This document shows, in pieces, positions 44,732 to 53,831 of a stretch of 64,000 nt of DNA (positions are counted from its first letter, which is position 1; the number at the start of each line of letters is the position of its first letter). Origin of the DNA: Crocinitomix catalasitica ATCC 23190 (lineage in GTDB: Bacteria > Bacteroidota > Bacteroidia > Flavobacteriales_D > Crocinitomicaceae); assembly GCF_000621625.1 (NCBI RefSeq), contig NZ_JHXV01000001.1, forward strand, positions 401,556 through 465,555, given 5' to 3'. Both the position numbers and the translations under genes were made by a program. The notes beneath the pieces were generated by a model. The model did no database searches. It was not told where the DNA came from and worked only from the letters and a program-made list of their open reading frames with translations.

Positions 44732-46494
44732 ATATACCTGAGAATTTTGACAGGTGGATGTTTGATTATTTGGAAGGAAATCTTTCTCAAAATGAGAAAG
44801 ACGATTTTGAAAATTTTCTACAAGAAAATCCAAATTATGAGATTGATGCAGAGGTTTGGAAAGAAACTTTTGTTGCAGATGACAATGTTATCTATATGCA
44901 TCAAGACTCGCTTATCAAAAAGCGTCGCATTTTAGCATGGTTGAACTGGCGTTCAGCAGCAGCTATATTATTACTCTTCGGTACAAGTTCAGTACTGTTT
45001 TTTGCCAATCGTCAATTTCAAAACACTGATGCAATAGCAAATCATCCTATTTCTACAAATGACGGTGAATTAATTTCAACGGTCTCAAATAATAAAACTA
45101 CACAAGAATCTTATACTAATAATAGATTAGGAATAAATGAAGAAGATGCTAATGAATTAAATAATCAAAATCAACTATCGTTATTAGCCGTTCAAACGAA
45201 TGCTAATTCAAATTCGTTAAATAGTCGACACAATTTGAAAAGTAGGTTTGGTAATGGAAATAATTCAAATAATAATAGAGCAAATACTAATTCGGCAAAT
45301 ACGCAAACAACCCGTACATTTGATTATCCAACAGAGAAGTTTGGAATGGCAAGTGCAACACCTGTTTTTTCTGATGATACAAAAAATGAAGCGAGAAAAA
45401 CTAAAAGTGATGCGATTAAACAAGCCGAAGCTAAATTAAATGGTGATAAATATTCATCTGCATATCAAAATAACCCGAAAGATGACGGGTTAAATCTTGA
45501 CATGAAGCAGAAAAAAGAGTTCAAGTCACAAGGGACTGCTTTAACAGCTTTGAAAAAAGTAAAAAACAAAATTGAACGTGCATTGAGCTACCCTGTTGGA
45601 CTGGTCAATTTACGAGATCCAGAATTGTTGATGCCTGAGAATTCATTAATGGCATTTAATCCTGGGTTCACTGGAGCAATGTTGAAATCTAGATTTGAAG
45701 CACGTTACCGTAATCAATGGTATGGTACTGATCAGAATTCGCATAGTGCAAGTTATAGTTTTGATACCTATGCTTCTTCTATAAAAGGAGGTATTGGTAT
45801 GATGGTCAATGCGAATTTCCTTTCGAATGGTGGATTTGGAGATTATAATGTGGCTTTATTTTATTCACCTAAGTTTTCAATTTCAAAAGATATAGTGTTT
45901 GAACCTGCGATTAAAGTAGTAATGGGACAAATTGCTCAAAAGACTTCTTTAGTAGGGGCAAATAAAGAATTTGAATTGATTAGGGGAGAGGTCTTGAATT
46001 CAGGATCGGAGGCAACTACCAATACCATTAGAAGTGCTTGGTATAAAGATTATGGATTAGGATTCGTATTGAATACGACATGGTTCTACCTAGGAGCAAA
46101 TGTTGACAATATCGGAGGTCATTATGCTAATGTATATGCGACCGAAGATGGAGATCCTAAACAAGCTTCACTAGTCTCATCAGTAATTATTGGTGGAGAT
46201 TGGGAAAATGATAAAAAAACAGTAACGTTTAGTCCTTTTGTCGCGTATAAAAAAACCGGTGAAAAATCGGAGGCGTGGACAGGCTTAAATTATAGATATA
46301 ATAATTTCTTGATCGGGGGTTCTGTTTCAAGTGATAAAGATTTTGTGGGTTCGATTGGAATGAAGTTTAGAGCATTCAAATTAATGTATCATATCGATCA
46401 GACTCAATCTATTGTTGAAAATGACAAGTTTTTGTCACATAATTTGACAATTAGATTCAATGGCAAACTTAAAAACACACGTTTTAAATATTAA
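44728..46494 (+). CDS. Anti-sigma-factor-like N-terminus fused to a PorP/SprF-like outer-membrane barrel
   Basis: A 588-residue protein. Residues 1-70 look like a Bacteroidetes anti-sigma domain (FDRWMFDYLEGNLSQNEKDDFENFL). One transmembrane segment lies at about 73-92. A long Asn/Ser/Gln-rich region (about 95-250) follows, long enough to span the periplasm. From about 292 to the end the sequence matches PorP/SprF barrels: MAFNPGFTGAMLK, EARYRNQWYG, GGIGMMVNANFL, with alternating beta strands. The next gene shows the same landmarks (LNPAMAGS, LNYRNQWAN, GGVAIMVTND). This would allow one chain to reach from the outer membrane to the cytoplasmic sigma factor. It overlaps the sigma gene by 4 bases. 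Confidence 0.8.
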   Translation: MNIPENFDRWMFDYLEGNLSQNEKDDFENFLQENPNYEIDAEVWKETFVADDNVIYMHQDSLIKKRRILAWLNWRSAAAILLLFGTSSVLFFANRQFQNTDAIANHPISTNDGELISTVSNNKTTQESYTNNRLGINEEDANELNNQNQLSLLAVQTNANSNSLNSRHNLKSRFGNGNNSNNNRANTNSANTQTTRTFDYPTEKFGMASATPVFSDDTKNEARKTKSDAIKQAEAKLNGDKYSSAYQNNPKDDGLNLDMKQKKEFKSQGTALTALKKVKNKIERALSYPVGLVNLRDPELLMPENSLMAFNPGFTGAMLKSRFEARYRNQWYGTDQNSHSASYSFDTYASSIKGGIGMMVNANFLSNGGFGDYNVALFYSPKFSISKDIVFEPAIKVVMGQIAQKTSLVGANKEFELIRGEVLNSGSEATTNTIRSAWYKDYGLGFVLNTTWFYLGANVDNIGGHYANVYATEDGDPKQASLVSSVIIGGDWENDKKTVTFSPFVAYKKTGEKSEAWTGLNYRYNNFLIGGSVSSDKDFVGSIGMKFRAFKLMYHIDQTQSIVENDKFLSHNLTIRFNGKLKNTRFKY

Positions 46495-46498
46495 GATA

Positions 46499-47482
46499 AT
46501 GAAAAAACTTATACTGCTAATATTAACTATCACTAGCTTAAATGGTTTTGCTCAAGATCCGGAATTCACGCAATTCTATGCGAATCCGATATACTTGAAT
46601 CCTGCTATGGCTGGCTCCAATGGTTGTCCCCGTGTTAATCTGAATTATAGAAATCAGTGGGCAAATATTTCAGGAGCTTTTGTTACGAATAGTATTTCTT
46701 ATGATCAATTTGTGAATGTATTGCGCGGCGGTGTTGCGATTATGGTTACAAATGATATGGCTGGAAAAAACACCTTAAATTGGACTACTTTAAACTTGGC
46801 GTATTCTTACCACCTTCAAGTTTCAAGGAAGTTCACGTTTTTAATAGGTGCGCAAGCTGGCTGGAATCAAAAATTCTTAGACTGGAATAAATTAACGTTT
46901 GGTGATCAAATTGATCCGCGTAGAGGTTTTATTTATCAAACTGGAGACTTGCCTAGAGGTAGAGTGTCAGAAAGTGGATGGGGAACGAAAGGATTTATCG
47001 ATTTATCAGCAGGAATTGTAGGTTATTCGAAAAACTTTTATTTTGGATTTGCAGCAAAACATTTAAATACACCTGAAGAAAGTTTGATCTTAAACCCTGA
47101 CGGACAATCAAATCTACCAATGAGGTTTACTGCTCACGTTGGAACAAATATCGAATTTGGTAAAGGATCTCAGTATAGTAATGTAACTTCTATCTCTCCT
47201 AACATTATATACACATACCAGGATGGTTTTATGCAATTGAATTTTGGAACATATATAAAGTACGGAGCGTTTACAGCAGGAGCATGGTGGAGAGCGAGAG
47301 ACGCATTTATTTTATCAATTGGTGTTGATAATGGTTCTTTTAGACTTGGATATAGTTATGATATTACAATTTCACCTTTGACAAACGCATCTGGCGGATC
47401 ACATGAGTTATCTTTAGGATACAATATACCATGTAAAAAGCCAACAAAAAACTTTAGAACGATATCATGTCCTTCGTTCTAA
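46499..47482 (+). CDS. Type IX secretion PorP/SprF-family outer-membrane protein
   Basis: A 327-residue protein. A signal peptide (MKKLILLILTITSLNGFAQ) is followed by the family start DPEFTQFYANPIYLNPAMAGS and LNYRNQWAN. The whole mature part reads as a beta-barrel with aromatic girdles. SprF-type proteins are needed for secretion or surface attachment of specific T9SS cargo, such as SprB, and are usually encoded next to their partner. Here the neighbour is the anti-sigma/barrel fusion instead. The ATG at 46499 lies 4 bases after the upstream stop. A set of hairpins follows the stop. Confidence 0.9.
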   Translation: MKKLILLILTITSLNGFAQDPEFTQFYANPIYLNPAMAGSNGCPRVNLNYRNQWANISGAFVTNSISYDQFVNVLRGGVAIMVTNDMAGKNTLNWTTLNLAYSYHLQVSRKFTFLIGAQAGWNQKFLDWNKLTFGDQIDPRRGFIYQTGDLPRGRVSESGWGTKGFIDLSAGIVGYSKNFYFGFAAKHLNTPEESLILNPDGQSNLPMRFTAHVGTNIEFGKGSQYSNVTSISPNIIYTYQDGFMQLNFGTYIKYGAFTAGAWWRARDAFILSIGVDNGSFRLGYSYDITISPLTNASGGSHELSLGYNIPCKKPTKNFRTISCPSF

Positions 47483-47489
47483 AAACGAC

Positions 47490-47521
47490 AACGATTAGCG
47501 TTTTGGTTTATGCTAATTGTT
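47490..47521 (+). repeat. Hairpin 1 after PorP/SprF
   Basis: AACGATTAGC pairs over 10 bases (one G-T) with GCTAATTGTT across a 12-base loop. No T tract follows, so it is not a simple terminator. Confidence 0.6.
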
Positions 47522-47525
47522 TAAT

Positions 47526-47558
47526 AGGGGGTGGTTCCCCTTCCGAGTTAAATCGGAA
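47526..47558 (+). repeat. Hairpins 2 and 3 after PorP/SprF
   Basis: GGGG-TGGTT-CCCC and TTCCGA-GTTAAA-TCGGAA lie directly next to each other. Confidence 0.6.
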
Positions 47559-47579
47559 TTGATTTCTTTGTTTTGGTTT

Positions 47580-47614
47580 GAAAAGCGATTCGCCCATTAG
47601 GTGGATCGCTTTTC
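47580..47614 (+). terminator. Terminator of the sigma/anti-sigma/PorP operon
   Basis: A 10-base perfect stem (GAAAAGCGAT with ATCGCTTTTC) is followed by a T-rich stretch. It lies about 100 bases after the PorP/SprF stop. Confidence 0.75.
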
Positions 47615-47759
47615 TCTTTTTATGGAATTGATCTAGACAAATTTCCTCTCTCAAAAAGCTTATTCTTTCTTGATCTGAACATTACGCTAAGCAATATCCT
47701 GAGGTTAGTGGCGCTTATATAATCCGATCTTTAATCTATTACCAGGTGTGTATAATACA

Positions 47760-47924
47760 ATGAACAAAAATGATTTATTTGATCTTTCTGCGTTAGTGAT
47801 TGCAGCGGATATCCTTTTGTCTCGCAACGAAGTTGAGAGACAAAAGATTAGAGCGAAAAGCACGCCCGCTGAGCAGAAGCGGGAACGCCCATATTTAAAT
47901 AAATTTTATGGACATCTTAACTAA
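47760..47924 (+). CDS. Possible small protein (54 residues), uncertain
   Basis: ATG at 47760 to TAA at 47922-47924. The predicted protein begins MNKNDLFDLSALVIAADILL and is basic towards the end (ERQKIRAKS, EQKRERPY). A TATAAT word lies just upstream of the ATG, and no Shine-Dalgarno is seen. The codons include a strong hairpin (47814-47846), which may mean that the region is an RNA or repeat rather than a gene. No family was recognised. Confidence 0.25.
   Translation: MNKNDLFDLSALVIAADILLSRNEVERQKIRAKSTPAEQKRERPYLNKFYGHLN
47814..47846. repeat. Long perfect-type hairpin
   Basis: CTTTTGTCTC-G-CAAC, a GAA loop, then GTTG-A-GAGACAAAAG: 14 base pairs with one internal mismatch and a 3-base loop. 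Confidence 0.75.
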
Positions 47925-48040
47925 CAATGGTGCTGTATAATCTTTGTTGAAGACATGCAAAACACTGCTGTTTGGAAGTAAATAAGTTTTTTCTAATCAC
48001 TATTACTTCGTCCTTCGTTGTTTTAGCGAAGAAGGATCAA

Positions 48041-49672
48041 CTAATCCCCATTATAAACTTCTTCGCCATTCAAAAATGTTTGAACGACATAAGTGCTGAG
48101 GATTTCACTGTCATCAATGGTCATAATATCTTTGGTAAGGATGACAAAGTCAGCAAATTTACCGATCGATAAACTCCCCTTTTCATCTTCTTCAAAATTA
48201 GAATAAGCAGGCCACAATGTCATGCCTAATAATGCTTGTTTACGCGTTAATTTTTCGTCTGGATAAAAGCCTCCTTCAGGTTGACCATCTTTCGACTGAC
48301 GAGAAACGGCTGCATAAAAAGTCTCTAAAGGTGCAATGTTTTCAACTGGGAAATCTGTTCCTAATACAATTCGACCTGCTTTTTTTAGTAGTGTTTGATA
48401 AGCGTAGGCGTATTTGACTCTTTCCGAACCTAATCTCTCTTCGGCCCAGCGCATATCGGATGTGCAATGCGTAGGTTGAACAGATGGAATAATACGAATG
48501 GCTTCAAATAAATTAAAATCGTTAGGGTTAATGACTTGTGCATGTTCGATTTTCCAGCGGTGATCGGCAATTTTTTGAACGGTTTCGGTGTAAATATTCA
48601 ACATTACACGATTGGCAGAATCGCCAATGGCATGTGTATTGACTTGGTAACCGATTTCGGCTGCTAATTCAGCTAGATCTCGAATTTCGATATAGTCACG
48701 CAGTAAAAAACCGTGTTGATTTGGTTGGTCTGAATACGGATGAATTAAACAGGCTCCTCTTGATCCTAAAGATCCATCAGCAATTAATTTAAACGATCGA
48801 ATAGCGAGGTTGTTTGTTTTGTATTTGCCTTCTTTACTGGCATAATTAATATTGTCATCGTCAGGAAATAACATGGCATAGTCTCGTATTGATAAAGCGT
48901 TATTGCTATACCACTCTATAAATAAGTCTCTGTCTATAGCATCTATTCCGGCATCATTAATTGAAGTTAACCCGACTTGAAAAAGTTGTTGTTCGGCTTT
49001 TTGCAATACGGCTAGTTTTTCAGATTCGGTTAAAACTGGAACCTGTTTCATCACTACATCATATGCATTGTCTAATAATAAGCCCGTTAATTGTCCATTT
49101 ACTTTTTCAATCAACCCTCCTGGAATTTGAGTTGTTGTGTCGATTCCTGCTATATCTAAAGCTTTTTGATTGGCAATGGCTGCGTGACCGTCAACCCGGC
49201 GGATAAGAACGGGGATTTCTGGATATAATTCGTTTAACATTGCGTTTGTCGGGAAACTATCATTCGCCCATAAAGATTGATCCCAACCTCGACCAATAAT
49301 CCATGGTCTTTCATTTTTGGATTGATAAATAGCAATTTTATTCAGTACTTCGTCGAAGGATTTTGATCCACGTAAATCTACTTCAGCAAATCCTTGTGCA
49401 TATCCTAAGAAGTGACAATGCCCATCATGAAAACCTGGGTAAACTGGACGCAGTTTTGCATCAATAATATTGTCACATTTATAGCCATTTAAGATTTCTC
49501 GTTCCGGCCCTAATTGAATTATTTTACCGTCTCGAATGGCCATCGCATCATAAATGGTGAAGTTTTCATCGCACGAATAAATTTTAGCGTTGTGAATAAT
49601 CAAATCTGCTGTATCACTTTTATAACAGCCAACGAATAAACTTAGGATTAATCCGAAATAAATTATTTTCAT
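48041..49672 (-). CDS. Amidohydrolase family lipoprotein (YtcJ-like)
   Basis: A 543-residue protein. It starts with a probable lipoprotein signal (lipobox FVGC, Cys16). The amidohydrolase-3 fold shows the metal motif PGFHDGHCHFLG, then DGHAAIANQKALD, a QVNTHAIGDSANR motif, EHAQVI and LGTDFPVENIAPL, followed by the closing sheet DFVILTKDIM. YtcJ-like enzymes hydrolyse amides of unknown nature. The lipobox suggests a periplasmic enzyme, unusual for the family in proteobacteria but common in Bacteroidetes. It lies 5 bases after the polytopic membrane-protein gene upstream. Confidence 0.9.
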   Translation of the reverse strand: MKIIYFGLILSLFVGCYKSDTADLIIHNAKIYSCDENFTIYDAMAIRDGKIIQLGPEREILNGYKCDNIIDAKLRPVYPGFHDGHCHFLGYAQGFAEVDLRGSKSFDEVLNKIAIYQSKNERPWIIGRGWDQSLWANDSFPTNAMLNELYPEIPVLIRRVDGHAAIANQKALDIAGIDTTTQIPGGLIEKVNGQLTGLLLDNAYDVVMKQVPVLTESEKLAVLQKAEQQLFQVGLTSINDAGIDAIDRDLFIEWYSNNALSIRDYAMLFPDDDNINYASKEGKYKTNNLAIRSFKLIADGSLGSRGACLIHPYSDQPNQHGFLLRDYIEIRDLAELAAEIGYQVNTHAIGDSANRVMLNIYTETVQKIADHRWKIEHAQVINPNDFNLFEAIRIIPSVQPTHCTSDMRWAEERLGSERVKYAYAYQTLLKKAGRIVLGTDFPVENIAPLETFYAAVSRQSKDGQPEGGFYPDEKLTRKQALLGMTLWPAYSNFEEDEKGSLSIGKFADFVILTKDIMTIDDSEILSTYVVQTFLNGEEVYNGD

Positions 49673-49677
49673 TTGAG

Positions 49678-51138
49678 TTATTTTTTAATAGGTTTTAATC
49701 GAATAAATACGGCAATGATAATTAGGAGTTCTGCGGCCATTTTATATCGAACAATTGCTCCTAATATAGGCGTTGTCCAACCAATAATCAATAAAATTAG
49801 TAGCGCCGCAGCTATTAGATATGTAAAGATATAAAGTTCTTGATTATTAAGGGGCCTTAAATAAAAGAAGGCAATTAGAATAATAAGTAAGAATAAAACA
49901 TTGTTAACCAAGGCTAAAAATTTAATGGAACTTCCATTGTCCCATGGGAAGGGACGGAAAACAGTATTGAGGGCAACATCAGGCAAGCTTTTTACTAAAT
50001 TGATGCGTTGGTAATTGATTGGATTTGTTTTAATATAGCTACTAGATGGTGTTACCACTAGGTATAAATCGAAAAGTTGGTCACCGCTGGGCATTGTAAA
50101 AAGATTAAATTTTGAAACACCAAACAATTTATATTTGCCTACGGTAGGTTTTAATACTTCTATTTTTTTTCCTTCATGGAGTTTGAAATTCTGATTGAAT
50201 TTATAATCAAAAGCACAGAAGGAACTATCGGTAATGAAAAAATATCCACCTTCTCCAAAGTTGATTAAATCTTGTTGTTTGTAGGAGATTTTGTGTAGCA
50301 AGTTTATTTTGTTGGGGGTATAAGTTGATATGGTAATAAGGGCAATAGCTAGGATAGGGGTGATATAAATCCATTTTTTAGACCAATTCGATAATGCACC
50401 CAATATAAAGAGGAAACTGAAGGATATTAGAATTAAACCAATATGTGGTTTATTGAGAACCAATAAAAATATACCTAAAAGTAAACCTGCAAGATGTGTC
50501 CAACTGAATGTTTTAAATATTTTGAATAGATAAAAACAATAAATACCAATAGCGAAAATCATTAAACTTTCTTTTGTGATTCCGCTCGACCAGAATGCGA
50601 TTGAAGGGAATAATAGTAGTGTCCAATAGAAAAGTTTAGGATTTTTAATAAAAGGAGAGAACGATCTGTGAATTAATAAGAGGCCGATAAAAGCCAATAA
50701 ACTCATGGTAAATGCATGAATATATGGGTTGTTATTCGAATAGAAATGGACTAGAGAATTGATTCTGATTAGTAACCTATTGTCATTCATGAGGTCCCCA
50801 TTATCACCGTAAGCCCAAATGTTTGTATTGTTCAAGTGACCATTGACATGTTCTTCGTGAGAAGGGTTTACGCCAACCATTAATTTTAAATAGTCCCAGG
50901 TATTTTCTTGAGCGAACTCATTCAGTACGCGACTGTCATTCATAAAGGAATAGGCATCACCGTTGAGGTGATTGTCTCCATAGTAATGCGTGAATACAAG
51001 AATGAAACTAGTCGCGAAAATTAATTTAATTCCAAAGCCTAATAGGATCGTTTTAAAACTCAATATCGATTTTTCTGCTAAACGATATAAAGTATAGATT
51101 GCTCCTAATAGAACTATGAAAAAGAGTAGGTAGGACAT
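49678..51138 (-). CDS. Polytopic membrane protein, possibly glycan-related
   Basis: A 486-residue protein with about 11-12 hydrophobic segments and one large extracytoplasmic loop (about 285-370). The N-terminal loop holds DNHLNGDAYSFMNDSR, and LFPSIAFWSSGITKESLMIF lies mid-protein. The pattern of an acidic first loop followed by many membrane spans recalls GT-C glycosyltransferases and O-antigen polymerases, but no family can be fixed by eye. The start ATG at 51138 is chosen over TTG at 51150, which lies next to the -7 element. It is probably co-transcribed with the amidohydrolase. Confidence 0.65.
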   Translation of the reverse strand: MSYLLFFIVLLGAIYTLYRLAEKSILSFKTILLGFGIKLIFATSFILVFTHYYGDNHLNGDAYSFMNDSRVLNEFAQENTWDYLKLMVGVNPSHEEHVNGHLNNTNIWAYGDNGDLMNDNRLLIRINSLVHFYSNNNPYIHAFTMSLLAFIGLLLIHRSFSPFIKNPKLFYWTLLLFPSIAFWSSGITKESLMIFAIGIYCFYLFKIFKTFSWTHLAGLLLGIFLLVLNKPHIGLILISFSFLFILGALSNWSKKWIYITPILAIALITISTYTPNKINLLHKISYKQQDLINFGEGGYFFITDSSFCAFDYKFNQNFKLHEGKKIEVLKPTVGKYKLFGVSKFNLFTMPSGDQLFDLYLVVTPSSSYIKTNPINYQRINLVKSLPDVALNTVFRPFPWDNGSSIKFLALVNNVLFLLIILIAFFYLRPLNNQELYIFTYLIAAALLILLIIGWTTPILGAIVRYKMAAELLIIIAVFIRLKPIKK

Positions 51139-51147
51139 ATTGCAAAG

Positions 51148-51155
51148 CAAAAATA
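51148..51155 (-). promoter_or_regulatory. Promoter -7 element (TATTTTTG), minus strand
   Basis: An exact TAnnTTTG match ending 9 bases before the ATG at 51138, implying a leader of only a few bases. Confidence 0.55.
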
Positions 51156-51477
51156 AGCATTTGCTTGAAATGATTCATTTAAATAGATATTGAAAAAAAT
51201 AGTAAAGAATCCGATTGAAATGAGTGTGAATCCTTCGTTTAGATAAGTTTATTGTCAGGTTGATGGACTTAAATTGAAAACTTGTCATTTTCAATTTAAG
51301 CAATCAGGATTAATGCTGACATTTTTTTAAAAAACAATAGTCCAAATTTGAAGAATAGATTAATTGTTGAACTATTATTTTTTAATCTATATCTATATAA
51401 TTTTTATTTTTTTATAAATCGTCAGCCACTGGCGAAAAAATTCGTGAATTTTACGGGGTTAAACCATAGAGAATAAT

Positions 51478-51504
51478 TAACTTTGTGGCCAAATCATTTA
51501 GGAG
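51478..51504 (+). promoter_or_regulatory. purL promoter -7 element and Shine-Dalgarno
   Basis: TAACTTTG (51478-51485) matches TAnnTTTG exactly. AGGAG (51500-51504) sits 6 bases before the purL ATG. A clear Shine-Dalgarno is unusual in this window and suggests high translation. Confidence 0.6.
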
Positions 51505-51510
51505 TTAAAA

Positions 51511-53748
51511 ATGGAAAATAATACACAAACTATTGCTACAGTTGACAATGCTATAGAACTTGGTTTACTAGCCGAAGAATTCGAATTAATTAAACAGGCA
51601 ATGGGCAGAACGCCGAACTTTACTGAACTGTCTATCTATTCAGTGATGTGGTCGGAACATTGTTCGTATAAAAATTCAATTAAATGGCTAAAAACATTGC
51701 CTAAAGATGGACCACATATGTTGGTTAAGGCGGGTGAAGAAAATGCCGGTCTAGTTGATATAGGTGATGGTGTTGGTTGTGTATTTAAAATTGAATCGCA
51801 TAATCATCCAAGTGCTTTAGAACCTTATCAAGGTGCAGCAACAGGTGTTGGTGGAATAAATAGAGATATTTTTACCATGGGTGCTCGACCAATTGCGCAG
51901 TTAAATTCATTGCGTTTTGGAGATATCACAAAAGATAGAACCAAATGGTTGGTAAAAGGAGTTGTAAAAGGTATTGGTGATTATGGTAATGCTTTTGGTA
52001 TTCCAATTATTGGTGGTGAAGTAATGTTTGATAAATCATACAATACAAATCCATTAGTAAATGCATTTTCTGCAGGTATTTTAGAAGGTAAAATGATTTC
52101 TGCGACATCTGCGGGTGTTGGGAATCCAGTTTATATCGTTGGTTCTGCTACAGGAAAAGATGGAATTGCAGGAGCGGCTTTTGCAAGTAAAGATATTACT
52201 GCAGAGTCTTCTGAAGATTTACCAGCTGTTCAAGTTGGAGATCCTTTCCAAGAAAAATTATTATTAGAAGCGACTTTAGAATTAGCAAAAACTGATGCCG
52301 TTGTAGGTATGCAGGATATGGGAGCGGCGGGAATTACTTGTTCTTCATGTGAAATGAGTGCAGCAGGTGATAATGTAGGTATGGATATTGATTTATCTAA
52401 AGTGCCAACAAGACAAGAGGATATGAAAGATTGGGAAATCTTATTATCTGAATCGCAAGAAAGAATGTTGGTTGTAATTGAAAAAGGTAAAGAAGCAATT
52501 GTTGAAGGTATCTTTGATAAATGGGATTTACATGCTGCCAAAATTGGTGTTGTAACTGAAGGTGGAATGATTAACTATTCTATGCATGGTAAAGTTGTCG
52601 CTTCTGTTCCAGCTGAATCACTTGTATTAGGTGGTGGTGCTCCAATTTATGATAGAGAATATAAAGAGCCAGCATACTTTCAAGAATTCAAAAAGTTTAA
52701 TATTGATGACGTGCCAGAGCCTGAAGATTTGAAGGAAGTGGCAATGAAATTATTGGCTCATCCTAATATCGCATCTAAAAGATGGGTATATGAGCAATAT
52801 GATTCGATGGTTGGTACTAAAACAATGAGTACTAATCGCCCTTCTGATGCAGGGATCAGTAATATAAAAGGTTCTAATAGAGCTTTAGCAATGACTGTTG
52901 ATTGTAATTCGAGATATGTAAATGCTGATCCAGAAATAGGAACACAAATTGCCGTTTCAGAAGCAGCAAGAAACATTGTAGTTTCTGGTGGTGTGCCAAG
53001 TGCAATAACAAATTGTTTGAACTTCGGTAATCCATATAACCCTGAAAGTTATTGGCAGTTTGTCGGAGCAATTAAAGGAATGTCTGCAGCATGTTTAAAA
53101 TTTAAAACGCCGGTTACTGGTGGGAATGTATCTTTTTACAACCAAACAGTAATTGATGGTGTTGAGGTGCCAGTTTTTCCAACACCAACTATTGGAATGA
53201 TTGGTGTAATTGAGGATAAATCTAAAATCATGACTTTAGATTTTAAATCAAAAGGTGATTTGATTTTTATTCTTGGAGAATCAAAGAATGATATCTCTTC
53301 TTCTGAATACTTAGTTTCGTTTCACGGAATTGAAGCTTCACCAGCACCTTATTTTGATTTAGATAAAGAAGCTGAATTACAAGAAACTGTGAAAGGCTTA
53401 ATTCAAAATAGATTGATTAATGCAGCGCATGATTGTGCAGATGGTGGATTATTTATCACACTAACTGAAATGGGAATGCCTTCTCATCTTGGATTTGATA
53501 TTGTATCGGATGCTGAGGTTAGAGAGGATGCTTTCTTATTCGGTGAAGCACAAAGTAGAGTTGTTGTTACGATTAATGAAGATCAAGAAGATGACTTTAT
53601 CGAGTACATGATGAAACAATCTGTACCATATACATTATTAGGTCATGTAACAAAAGGAAAAATGTGTGTTGATGATGAACACTTTGGTTTCGTAAATGAA
53701 ATTAAAGATATTTATGATCACGCTTTAGAAAATGCCCTGAATGATTAA
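51511..53748 (+). CDS. purL: Phosphoribosylformylglycinamidine synthase subunit PurL (small type)
   Basis: A 745-residue enzyme of the small PurL type. Visible motifs: [63 protein letters not shown] and HDCADGGL. It uses ATP to convert FGAR to FGAM in purine synthesis. Unlike the 1200-1300-residue form, it lacks a fused glutaminase and needs separate PurQ and PurS subunits, which are not in this window. It stands alone with its own promoter and a strong terminator. Confidence 0.95.
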   Translation: MENNTQTIATVDNAIELGLLAEEFELIKQAMGRTPNFTELSIYSVMWSEHCSYKNSIKWLKTLPKDGPHMLVKAGEENAGLVDIGDGVGCVFKIESHNHPSALEPYQGAATGVGGINRDIFTMGARPIAQLNSLRFGDITKDRTKWLVKGVVKGIGDYGNAFGIPIIGGEVMFDKSYNTNPLVNAFSAGILEGKMISATSAGVGNPVYIVGSATGKDGIAGAAFASKDITAESSEDLPAVQVGDPFQEKLLLEATLELAKTDAVVGMQDMGAAGITCSSCEMSAAGDNVGMDIDLSKVPTRQEDMKDWEILLSESQERMLVVIEKGKEAIVEGIFDKWDLHAAKIGVVTEGGMINYSMHGKVVASVPAESLVLGGGAPIYDREYKEPAYFQEFKKFNIDDVPEPEDLKEVAMKLLAHPNIASKRWVYEQYDSMVGTKTMSTNRPSDAGISNIKGSNRALAMTVDCNSRYVNADPEIGTQIAVSEAARNIVVSGGVPSAITNCLNFGNPYNPESYWQFVGAIKGMSAACLKFKTPVTGGNVSFYNQTVIDGVEVPVFPTPTIGMIGVIEDKSKIMTLDFKSKGDLIFILGESKNDISSSEYLVSFHGIEASPAPYFDLDKEAELQETVKGLIQNRLINAAHDCADGGLFITLTEMGMPSHLGFDIVSDAEVREDAFLFGEAQSRVVVTINEDQEDDFIEYMMKQSVPYTLLGHVTKGKMCVDDEHFGFVNEIKDIYDHALENALND

Positions 53749-53768
53749 TTAGGTCATTTTATAAGATT

Positions 53769-53805
53769 AAAAAAGCGGCTATCGAATTTCGATAGCCGCT
53801 TTTTT
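53769..53805 (+). terminator. Bidirectional terminator after purL
   Basis: A long stem (AAAAAAGCGGCTATCGAA with TTTCGATAGCCGCTTTTTT), A-rich on one side and T-rich on the other, so it can serve both purL and the convergent GNAT-nitrilase gene. Confidence 0.93.
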
Positions 53806-53831
53806 GTTTAAAATCTGATTGCGATTTAGTT

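Larger units (their letters stand above)
47483..48040. other. Long intergenic region with clustered hairpins, a possible small ORF and repeat-like sequence
   Basis: About 560 bases. It contains four hairpins (47490-47614, the last terminator-like), an ORF of 54 codons at 47760-47924 with a long hairpin inside it, a CCCGCT/AGCGGG hairpin at 47865-47883, and a repeat-like inverted segment at 48006-48036. The base composition from about 47850 to 47890 is more GC-rich than its surroundings. It may be a remnant of inserted DNA. Confidence 0.55.
51139..51510. other. Intergenic region between divergent genes
   Basis: About 370 bases, AT-rich. It holds the minus-strand promoter at 51148-51155, the purL promoter at 51478-51485 and a strong Shine-Dalgarno for purL (AGGAG, 51500-51504). 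The palindrome-like word GCCACTGGC near 51425 is followed by ATTCGTGAATTTT; its reverse complement recurs near 63600. No gene or known riboswitch was recognised. Confidence 0.55.
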
